Source of the DNA: Lachnospiraceae bacterium
GTDB lineage: Bacteria; Bacillota; Clostridia; Lachnospirales; Lachnospiraceae
DNA length: 6,264 nt
Assembly: GCA_014804495.1 (NCBI GenBank)
Contig: JAAUZS010000082.1
Coordinates: 1 to 6,264, forward strand
Direction: 5' to 3'
Within the stretch, counting starts at the first letter, position 1. Each line of letters opens with the position of its first letter. Position numbers and translations under genes: made by a program. Below, one piece after another: positions 1 through 5,178 of the stretch. Below the pieces are notes generated by a model. That model made no database searches. It was not told the origin of the DNA and saw only the letters and a program-made list of their open reading frames with translations.

Positions 1-37
1 GCATAACATTAACTTCCATTCTATATAATATTCTTCT

Positions 38-66
38 ATTTTAACTAAAAAAATTTATTACGTCAA
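38..66 (-). promoter_or_regulatory. Predicted sigma-70-type promoter reading leftward
   Basis: On the minus strand a -35 box TTGACG (61-66; 5/6 to consensus) is followed by a 17-bp spacer and a -10 box TAAAAT (38-43; 5/6 to consensus). Transcription would start near 31 and run out of the window to the left. Downstream lie two in-frame ATG codons, at 19-17 (reading M-E-V-N-V-M) and at 4-2. The second has a weak Shine-Dalgarno sequence GGAAG (17-13) eight bases upstream, so it is the likelier start of a gene that continues beyond the window. The promoter touches the 21-bp repeat array, whose nearest copy ends one base from the -35 box, so control of this promoter by the array is plausible. The region is very AT-rich, which raises the chance of a fortuitous match. 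Confidence 0.5.
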
Positions 67-67
67 G

Positions 68-162
68 ATTTGTTAACCTCTTTTCAAATTTTGTTAAGTA
101 AAAATCGTTTTTTGTTAAGTATCAATTCATTTTTGTTAAGTGAATGTCCATTTTTGTTAAGT
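68..162. repeat. Five-unit 21-bp-period repeat array, core TTTTGTTAAGT
   Basis: Four identical 11-mers TTTTGTTAAGT start at 89, 110, 131 and 152, exactly 21 bp apart. A degenerate copy ATTTGTTAACC starts at 68 in the same phase, and a weaker trace (TTTAGTT) at 173. The 10-bp stretches between cores differ from each other, so this is an array of conserved short sites on one face of the helix, as for a DNA-binding protein, and not a plain tandem duplication. Core plus spacing resembles LytTR-type boxes (GTTAA-containing 9-mers with a 12-bp spacer), although those usually come in pairs and would here point away from the adjacent promoter. The core also contains TTGTTAA, the half-site of the Rex operator. 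Multiple regularly spaced sites are also typical of transposase-binding ends of IS21, Mu and Tn7-like elements. Confidence 0.9.
70..87. promoter_or_regulatory. Rex-like imperfect palindrome next to the leftward -35 box
   Basis: The first repeat unit extends to TTGTTAA-CCTC-TTTTCAA, which matches 12 of 14 specified positions of the clostridial Rex consensus TTGTTAA-N4-TTAACAA. It lies immediately upstream of the predicted leftward promoter. Rex is an NADH/NAD+-sensing repressor of fermentation genes in Firmicutes. The match was made by eye; AT-richness and membership of a direct-repeat array weaken it. Confidence 0.3.
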
Positions 163-171
163 AGTGAACAA
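154..171. promoter_or_regulatory. Rex-like imperfect palindrome at the right end of the array
   Basis: The last exact repeat unit extends to TTGTTAA-GTAG-TGAACAA, which matches 13 of 14 specified positions of the Rex consensus TTGTTAA-N4-TTAACAA. It lies 84 bp (four repeat periods) from the other Rex-like palindrome. The three middle repeat units lack the second half-site. It could be a real operator, or the terminal inverted motif of a mobile-element end beginning TGTTCAC on the minus strand. Confidence 0.35.
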
Positions 172-200
172 ATTTAGTTTTCAAATTTTTATCAATCTCT

Positions 201-234
201 AAAAAACAAATGGCGGCCATCCCGCCGCCATTTG
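201..234 (-). terminator. Rho-independent terminator of the butyrate operon
   Basis: On the minus strand a perfect 11-bp stem CAAATGGCGGC / GCCGCCATTTG (207-217 with 224-234) encloses a 6-nt loop and is followed directly by six T residues (206-201). The stem is GC-rich against an AT-rich background and lies 22 nt after the etfA stop codon. It should end transcripts coming through thl-crt-hbd-bcd-etfB-etfA. On the plus strand the stem is followed by TTATTTTATC only after CC, which is a poorer signal. Confidence 0.93.
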
Positions 235-256
235 CCTTATTTTATCTTAAAAGAAA

Positions 257-1300
257 TTATTTCGCCGCAATCTCAGCCTTCAGGCTTTCTGTCAGCTTAG
301 GAACAATCTTATTCAAATCTCCTACGATACCGTAATCAGCTACATCGAAGATAGGAGCATCTGCATCTTTATTGATTGCGATAATGATGTCTGACTCTTC
401 CATACCTGCTACGTGCTGGATTGCTCCGGAAATACCGATTGCAAAATATACGTTAGGACGAACTGTTTTACCTGTCTGACCTACCTGCAGATCTTTCGGC
501 TTCCAACCGGAATCAACTACTGCACGAGAACAGCTTACCGTACCGCCAAGTACTGCTGCAAGGTCTTCGAGAATCTTGAAGTTCTCAGGGCTTCCAACGC
601 CACGTCCGCCTGATACAAGAATCTTAGCGTCCATAATATCTACAGTATCGGTTACAGCTTTTACAACATCCAGAATCTCTACATATTTGTTATCCGGTGT
701 AAAGCCGGGGTTATACTCTTCTACTACGGCCTTTGCACCTTTGATAGGTTCAATCTTCTGCATAACGCCTGCACGAACTGTAGCCATCTGAGGACGGTTA
801 TCCGGACAAGCAATTGTAGCGATGGTATTTCCACCGAATGCAGGACGGGTCATAAGAAGCTGATTGTGCTTCTGCTCCTGTCCCGGTATAGCCTGAAGCG
901 GGAAATCACCGATTTCAAGAACCGTACAGTCTGCCGTCAGACCGGTTGCTACTCTAGCGGAAACTCTGGGACCTAAATCTCTACCGATTGCGGTAGCGCC
1001 TACCAATACGATTTCAGGTTTGTATTTGTTAATAACAGAAGCAAGTGCATGTGCATAAGGCTCTGTTCTGTATACTTTCAGTTCCGGATCATCTACAACG
1101 ATAACTTTATCCGCACCATACTCTGCAAGCTTGTCTGCAAGATTCTTAACATCGGAACCCAAAAGTACTGCTGTTACATCTGTGCTTAAATCTTTTGCAA
1201 GGTCTTTGGCTTTACCAAGTAATTCAAATGCAATGCTGCTGATTTCATTGTCTACCTGCTGCGCAAAGACATATACTCCCTTGTATTCTTCTAAACTCAT
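257..1300 (-). CDS. etfA: Electron-transfer flavoprotein subunit alpha
   Basis: Alpha subunit of the cytoplasmic EtfAB heterodimer that works with butyryl-CoA dehydrogenase. It binds FAD and, in characterised clostridial homologues, takes part in bifurcating electrons from NADH to crotonyl-CoA and ferredoxin. The 347-residue protein has the usual N-terminal alpha/beta domain followed by the C-terminal FAD domain. Visible FAD-domain motifs are GGRGVGS (231-237), SRAVVDSGW (258-266), [11 protein letters not shown] (272-282), GISGAIQH (289-296) and AINKD (308-312), which together match the family signature. The ATG has a GGAGG ribosome binding site (1312-1308) seven bases upstream. It is the last gene of the operon, 23 nt after etfB, and is followed by the terminator. 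Length and motifs are complete. Bifurcation is inferred from the bcd-etfB-etfA context; the sequence does not prove it. Confidence 0.96.
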   Translation of the reverse strand: MSLEEYKGVYVFAQQVDNEISSIAFELLGKAKDLAKDLSTDVTAVLLGSDVKNLADKLAEYGADKVIVVDDPELKVYRTEPYAHALASVINKYKPEIVLVGATAIGRDLGPRVSARVATGLTADCTVLEIGDFPLQAIPGQEQKHNQLLMTRPAFGGNTIATIACPDNRPQMATVRAGVMQKIEPIKGAKAVVEEYNPGFTPDNKYVEILDVVKAVTDTVDIMDAKILVSGGRGVGSPENFKILEDLAAVLGGTVSCSRAVVDSGWKPKDLQVGQTGKTVRPNVYFAIGISGAIQHVAGMEESDIIIAINKDADAPIFDVADYGIVGDLNKIVPKLTESLKAEIAAK

Positions 1301-1323
1301 TGTATATCCTCCATTCTTAGCGC

Positions 1324-2106
1324 TTAAATTACATGTTTTACTTTTAACTTATCAACAATGTAGCTTACTGATTCATCAGGATCAAGAGTAACCTTTTCTC
1401 CGGCGCCCTTTCTAACCTTATCAGATGCTTTGGCAATCTTGGTCGGTGAACCTTTAAGACCTAAGTTTGAATCATCAACATCTTTCAGATCAGCTCTACC
1501 CCATACGGTAATCTCTTTCTGATAAGCATCAAAGATTCCGCCGGGTGTCATGTATCGAGGCTCATTCAGCTCGGAAAGAGCTGTTATAAGACAAGGCATT
1601 TTAGCCTTAACTACATGATATCTGTCTTCATACTGACGCTCAACAACTACGCTGTCTCCCTCGATTTTAATGTTCTGTGCATAAGAAATGACAGGAATGT
1701 CAAGATGCTCTGAAATCTGGGGACCAACCTGTGCGGTATCTCCATCAATAGCCTGACGTCCTGTGATGATCAGGTCATATTCAAGATTTCTGAGTGCGCC
1801 TGCAATTGTTGTGGAAGTTGCCCATGTATCAGCACCGCCAAGTACTCTATCTGTTACCAGAATACCTTTATCTGCTCCCATTGCCATAGCTTCACGAAGA
1901 ACTTCTTCTGCTTTAGGAAGGCCCATTGTTACAACCGTAACCTCTGCGCCATATTCATCTTTTAATCTCAGCGCTGCTTCCAACCCTGCTTTATCATCAG
2001 GATTCATGATAGCAAGCATTGCGCCTCTGTCTAACGTACCGTCCGGATTGAACTTTACGCCACCCTTTGTATCAGGTACCTGTTTAATACAAACAACGAT
2101 TTTCAT
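1324..2106 (-). CDS. etfB: Electron-transfer flavoprotein subunit beta
   Basis: Beta subunit of EtfAB, partner of EtfA and of the acyl-CoA dehydrogenase encoded just upstream. In bifurcating homologues this subunit carries the FAD that accepts hydride from NADH. At 260 residues it has normal family length. Visible landmarks are the N-terminal strand with KQVPDT (8-13), NPDD (35-38), the GADKGILVTDR segment (77-87) and GRQAIDGDTAQVGPQ (116-130), the conserved nucleotide-binding loop of EtfB. The C-terminal part holds an arm-like segment rich in Lys and Asp (about 200-250), the region that in known structures packs against the partner subunit. The ATG at 2106 has an AAGGAGA ribosome binding site close upstream. 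An 89-nt spacer with hairpins separates it from bcd, and etfA follows 23 nt later. No anomalies seen. Confidence 0.96.
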   Translation of the reverse strand: MKIVVCIKQVPDTKGGVKFNPDGTLDRGAMLAIMNPDDKAGLEAALRLKDEYGAEVTVVTMGLPKAEEVLREAMAMGADKGILVTDRVLGGADTWATSTTIAGALRNLEYDLIITGRQAIDGDTAQVGPQISEHLDIPVISYAQNIKIEGDSVVVERQYEDRYHVVKAKMPCLITALSELNEPRYMTPGGIFDAYQKEITVWGRADLKDVDDSNLGLKGSPTKIAKASDKVRKGAGEKVTLDPDESVSYIVDKLKVKHVI

Positions 2107-2149
2107 CGATTCTTCTCCTTTACATTAATTTAATTCCATAGTATGCGAT

Positions 2150-2192
2150 GTTTGCAAACCGCAAACTCGCGGTTCAAAACACAGTTTTGAAC
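2150..2192 (-). other. Overlapping hairpins in the bcd-etfB spacer
   Basis: Three short perfect inverted repeats lie in a row in the 89-nt spacer. The first, GTTCAAAAC / GTTTTGAAC (2172-2180 with 2184-2192; 9 bp, 3-nt loop), begins three bases after the bcd stop codon. The second is AACCGC / GCGGTT (2157-2162 with 2169-2174; 6-nt loop). The third is GTTTGC / GCAAAC (2150-2155 with 2161-2166; 5-nt loop). Neighbouring stems share bases, so they cannot all form at once. No U-tract follows on the transcribed strand, so they do not look like terminators there. They may be a processing or stability element or alternative RNA folds affecting etfBA translation. The function is unproven. Confidence 0.5.
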
Positions 2193-2195
2193 TTT

Positions 2196-3362
2196 TTATT
2201 TTAAAAGTGCGCCGGAAATAACCATACGCTGAACTTCACTGGTTCCTTCGTAGATTTCCGTAATCTTTGCGTCACGCATCATACGCTCTACATCGTACTC
2301 TTTGATGTAACCATAGCCACCGTGCAGCTGAACAGCCTTGGTTGTTACTTCCATAGCAACCTCTGCCGCATATAACTTAGCCATAGCAGCTTCTACAGAA
2401 TAGGAAACCTTCGGATTTGCAGCATATTCAGCTTTCTTCATTGCTGCTTTATAAACTAACATCTGAGCAGCCTGAACCTTTGTTGCCATATCAGCTAACT
2501 GGAACTGGGTGTTCTGGAATGCGCCGATAGAGCGGCCGAACTGTTTTCTTTCTTTTACATAATTAATAGTTGTTTCCAATGCGCCCTCTGCAAGACCAAG
2601 TGCCTGTGCAGCGATACCGATACGTCCGCCGTCAAGCGTATGCATGGCAATATTGAATCCTTTGCCTTTCTGTCCTAATAAGTTATCTTTCGGAATACGA
2701 CAGTCTGTAAAGATAAGCTCATATGTGGAAGAAGCGCAGATACCCATCTTATTCTCTTTTGTTCCGAATGAAAATCCGGGTGTGCCCTTTTCTACGATGA
2801 ATGCAGAAATTTCTTTGCTTACCTTGCCGCGTTTCTCAACAGTTCCGGTAATAGCAAAGATAACGTATACATCTGCTTCCTTGCCGTTTGTGATGAAACA
2901 TTTGGAGCCGTTAAGCACCCATTCATCACCATCTAATACAGCTTTGGTCTGCTGTCCCTGTGCGTCTGTACCTGCACCGGGCTCTGTGAGGCCGAAAGCG
3001 CCTAACTTCTCACCTTTTGCAAGGGGAACTAAGTATTTCTGTTTCTGCTCTTCTGTACCATATGTCTGAATCGGGTCACAGCAGAGTGAAGTATGTGCAG
3101 ATACGATAACGCCTGTTGTACCGCATACCTTGGAAAGTTCCTCAACACACATAGCGTATGTCAACGGGTCACAGCCCTGTCCGCCATACTCCTTCGGTAC
3201 AGGAATTCCTAAGAAACCTAACTTAGCCATCTTATCAACCGTCTCTCTTGGGAAACGATGATTTTCATCTATCTCCTGCGCGATAGGTTTTGCTTCTTTT
3301 TCAGCGAAGTCTTTGAAAAGAGTTCTCGCCATTTCATGCTCTTTGCTTAAAGTAAAATCCAT
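2196..3362 (-). CDS. bcd: Butyryl-CoA dehydrogenase (crotonyl-CoA reductase component)
   Basis: FAD-dependent acyl-CoA dehydrogenase that reduces crotonyl-CoA to butyryl-CoA, the step at which butyrate producers conserve energy with EtfAB. The 388-residue protein has full family length: N-terminal helical domain (about 1-120), middle beta domain and C-terminal helical domain. Both family signatures are visible: GAFGLTEPGAGTDA (121-134) near the flavin, and the C-terminal segment from QLHGGYGY (345-352) through RDAKITEIYEG (363-373). Glu372 in IYEGTSEVQ is at the position of the catalytic base of short-chain acyl-CoA dehydrogenases. ERKQFGR (271-277) is also conserved. The ATG has a GGAGG site (3378-3374) 11 bases upstream, slightly longer than the neighbours' spacers. 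It follows hbd by 28 nt and precedes etfB, so the Bcd-Etf complex is encoded contiguously. Confidence 0.96.
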   Translation of the reverse strand: MDFTLSKEHEMARTLFKDFAEKEAKPIAQEIDENHRFPRETVDKMAKLGFLGIPVPKEYGGQGCDPLTYAMCVEELSKVCGTTGVIVSAHTSLCCDPIQTYGTEEQKQKYLVPLAKGEKLGAFGLTEPGAGTDAQGQQTKAVLDGDEWVLNGSKCFITNGKEADVYVIFAITGTVEKRGKVSKEISAFIVEKGTPGFSFGTKENKMGICASSTYELIFTDCRIPKDNLLGQKGKGFNIAMHTLDGGRIGIAAQALGLAEGALETTINYVKERKQFGRSIGAFQNTQFQLADMATKVQAAQMLVYKAAMKKAEYAANPKVSYSVEAAMAKLYAAEVAMEVTTKAVQLHGGYGYIKEYDVERMMRDAKITEIYEGTSEVQRMVISGALLK

Positions 3363-3390
3363 GATTTTTTATTCCTCCATGTTTATTTTT

Positions 3391-4230
3391 CTATTTAGAA
3401 TAGTCAAAAAAACCAACGCCGGTCTTTCTACCGAGTTTCTTCTCTTCTACCATCTTCTTGAGAAGCGGCTGCGGAGCATATTTCTCATCCTTAGTCTCAT
3501 TATAGAGAACCTCCATAATCGCAAGGCAGATATCCAGACCGATCAAATCACCCAAATGAAGTGGTCCCATAGGATGGGATGCGCCGAGCTGCATAGCAAC
3601 ATCGATATCCTCTGCTGAAGCTGTGCCTGCATCCAGTACACCGATTGCCTCATTAATCATCGGAATCAGGATTCTGTTTACAACGAAGCCGGGAGCTTCT
3701 TTAACCTGTACAGGAGTCTTACCGATTTCTGTAGCGATAGCCGTAATCTTGTCTACCATCTCCTGAGGTGTATTCTCGCCTCTGATAACCTCTACCAGTT
3801 TCATTCTGTCAGCGGGATTGAAGAAATGCATACCGATCATCGGTCTGTCTAATCCTTCTCCAATCTTGGTAATGGAAAGAGATGAAGTATTGGAAGCAAA
3901 CATACAGTCTTTCTTAACGATACCCATTAACTCTTTGAAAATCGCCTGCTTAATCTCCATTTTCTCAAGAGCAACCTCTACGATCAGATCGCAGTCTGTA
4001 CAAATACCGTTTAAGCCGGTAGTAATCTTACCCATGACTTCATCTGCTTTTTCCTGAGTAATTTTCTCTTTGCCCACAAGAAAATTCATATTCTTCTGAA
4101 TCTTTGCTTTGCCGCCTTCTGCGTACTCTTCTTTGATATCGCAGAGACAAACTTCATAGCCATCTGTCATAGCGAATGCCTGTGCAATTCCTGAACCCAT
4201 CGTTCCTGCACCGATAATACCTACTTTCAT
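3391..4230 (-). CDS. hbd: 3-hydroxybutyryl-CoA dehydrogenase
   Basis: Cytoplasmic oxidoreductase that reduces acetoacetyl-CoA to (S)-3-hydroxybutyryl-CoA. The 279-residue protein is the single-domain bacterial type. An N-terminal Rossmann fold shows GAGTMGSG (7-14), and an acidic residue, Asp31, at the end of the second strand suggests NADH preference by family rule. Active-site segments are NTSSLSIT (114-121, Ser117), GMHFFNPA (133-140, His135), LVEVIRG (145-151, Glu147) and PGFVVNRIL (180-188, Asn185). The C-terminal domain has the usual HPMGPL and GLDICLAIMEVLY segments and ends in GFFDYSK. Compared with the clostridial protein as I recall it, the stretch before the catalytic His is two residues shorter. 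An AGGAGGG ribosome binding site lies six bases before the ATG. A 132-nt hairpin-bearing spacer separates it from crt. Confidence 0.96.
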   Translation of the reverse strand: MKVGIIGAGTMGSGIAQAFAMTDGYEVCLCDIKEEYAEGGKAKIQKNMNFLVGKEKITQEKADEVMGKITTGLNGICTDCDLIVEVALEKMEIKQAIFKELMGIVKKDCMFASNTSSLSITKIGEGLDRPMIGMHFFNPADRMKLVEVIRGENTPQEMVDKITAIATEIGKTPVQVKEAPGFVVNRILIPMINEAIGVLDAGTASAEDIDVAMQLGASHPMGPLHLGDLIGLDICLAIMEVLYNETKDEKYAPQPLLKKMVEEKKLGRKTGVGFFDYSK

Positions 4231-4278
4231 GGTAAACCCTCCTATTTATTCTTTATTATATAATTAATACTCATTTGG

Positions 4279-4300
4279 AAGAATTGCGTCAGCAATTCTT
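4279..4300 (-). other. Small hairpin upstream of hbd
   Basis: A perfect 9-bp inverted repeat AAGAATTGC / GCAATTCTT (4292-4300 with 4279-4287) with a 4-nt loop lies between the larger crt-hbd hairpin and the hbd ribosome binding site. After it the transcript is AT-rich but has no U-run, so it is not a convincing terminator. Its AGAATT / AATTCT ends are shared with the larger hairpin, which would permit alternative pairing. Confidence 0.55.
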
Positions 4301-4302
4301 TC

Positions 4303-4362
4303 AGGCTAAACATAGAATTTCTTAGGCATCGTATTCTGATGCCTTAGAAATTCTTTTAGCCT
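4303..4362 (-). other. Long imperfect hairpin immediately after crt
   Basis: The transcript folds into a long stem starting one base after the crt stop codon. Its inner part pairs 4338-4354 with 4314-4330 (16 pairs and one A-A mismatch, 7-nt loop). Beyond a 3-nt bulge (4311-4313), GGCTAAA pairs with TTTAGCC (4355-4361 with 4304-4310), with one more A-T pair outside. No U-tract follows, so termination is unlikely. The position suggests 3'-end protection of thl-crt mRNA or a processing site that lets the upstream and downstream halves of the operon accumulate differently. A decayed palindromic mobile repeat is an alternative. The structure is clear; its function is inferred. Confidence 0.7.
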
Positions 4363-5148
4363 TTAGCAGTTCTTAAACGGCTCTTTTACTTTCTCCTTGT
4401 TCTTGTCAAGGAAGAATGCCATGCCGTATTTCTGATCTTCTGTTTCAAAGCAGTCACCGAAGAGTTTCTCTTCGATTACAATTGCCTGGTCCATATCAAC
4501 CTCAAGACCGTCATTGATTGCTTTCTTGCAGTTACGAACGGCAATAGGCGCATTCTTTGCGATACCTGACGCCATTTTCTCTGCTGCCGCCATCAATTCC
4601 TCCTGCGGATATACTGCATTAACCAGACCGATTCTCAATGCTTCATCAGCCTTAATATTTCTCGCCGTATAAATCATCTGTTTCGCCATACCGGGTCCAA
4701 CCAGTCTCGCAAGTCTCTGCGTGCCGCCAAATCCGGGAGTAATTCCAAGACCAACTTCAGGCTGACCAAATACCGCGTTGTCAGAACAGATTCTGATATC
4801 ACAGCTCATGGAAATCTCACAGCCGCCGCCAAGTGCAAAACCGTTCACCGCTGCAATAACGGGAATTGGGAAAGTTTCCAGCTTACGGAATACATCATTT
4901 CCTTTTTTACCGAATGCTTCTCCCTCTGCCTTAGTCAGAGTACTCATCTCGCCGATATCTGCACCTGCCACGAAGGATTTCTCACCTGCGCCTGTCAAAA
5001 TGAGACATCTTACATTATCCAGATCAACTGCATCCAATGTCTTATCCAATTCTTCAAGAACAGTGGAATTCAAAGCATTAAGCGCTTTCTCACGATTGAT
5101 CGTGATAATCCCAACCTGTCCTTTTACTTCATATAATACAAATTCCAT
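4363..5148 (-). CDS. crt: Crotonase (3-hydroxybutyryl-CoA dehydratase)
   Basis: Enoyl-CoA hydratase family enzyme that dehydrates 3-hydroxybutyryl-CoA to crotonyl-CoA in the cytoplasm. The 261-residue protein has normal length for bacterial crotonases. The oxyanion-hole segments are SFVAGADIGEM (58-68) and AVNGFALGGGCE (100-111). The two catalytic acids are Glu111 and Glu131 (in FGQPEVGLGITPGFGGTQRL, 127-146), 20 residues apart as in the rat enzyme (Glu144/Glu164). The C-terminal helical part, including APIAVRNCKKAI (200-211), is the usual trimerisation region. The ATG at 5148 has a GGAGG ribosome binding site (5161-5157) eight bases upstream. It follows thl by 30 nt, so the two are surely cotranscribed. 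Generic enoyl-CoA hydratase would be the only alternative name; the operon context favours crotonase. Confidence 0.96.
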   Translation of the reverse strand: MEFVLYEVKGQVGIITINREKALNALNSTVLEELDKTLDAVDLDNVRCLILTGAGEKSFVAGADIGEMSTLTKAEGEAFGKKGNDVFRKLETFPIPVIAAVNGFALGGGCEISMSCDIRICSDNAVFGQPEVGLGITPGFGGTQRLARLVGPGMAKQMIYTARNIKADEALRIGLVNAVYPQEELMAAAEKMASGIAKNAPIAVRNCKKAINDGLEVDMDQAIVIEEKLFGDCFETEDQKYGMAFFLDKNKEKVKEPFKNC

Positions 5149-5178
5149 TGTATTATCCTCCTCTAAATATTTTTCAAC

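Larger units (their letters stand above)
1..170 (-). mobile_element. Possible end of an IS21/Mu/Tn7-like element (tentative)
   Basis: Read on the minus strand from 170, the sequence begins TGTTCACTACTTAAC and then repeats CTTAACAAAA every 21 bp before reaching a promoter (38-66) and a possible start codon at the window edge. A TGT terminus, several regularly spaced internal repeats and a promoter leading into the first gene are general features of IS21-type ends, where repeats bind the transposase. It would sit about 30 bp beyond the butyrate operon terminator, a neutral insertion point. No transposase coding sequence, opposite end or target duplication is visible, so this is inference from layout only. 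The alternative is an ordinary regulated promoter region. Confidence 0.25.

Noticed and set aside
68..162. CRISPR array.
   Set aside because: Repeats are only 11 bp with 10-bp gaps and a strict 21-bp period, far shorter than CRISPR repeats and spacers, and no cas gene is present.
2172..2203. Plus-strand terminator: stem GTTCAAAAC/GTTTTGAAC followed by TTTTTATTTT.
   Set aside because: The stem is AT-rich and weak, and there is no plausible plus-strand gene upstream to terminate. It reads better as an intergenic hairpin of the minus-strand transcript.
4255..4283. Possible internal promoter before hbd (perfect TATAAT at 4255-4260 on the minus strand).
   Set aside because: With a 17-bp spacer the -35 position reads TTCTTC, a poor match, and there is no extended -10 TG. 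The spacer is very AT-rich, so TATAAT is likely by chance.
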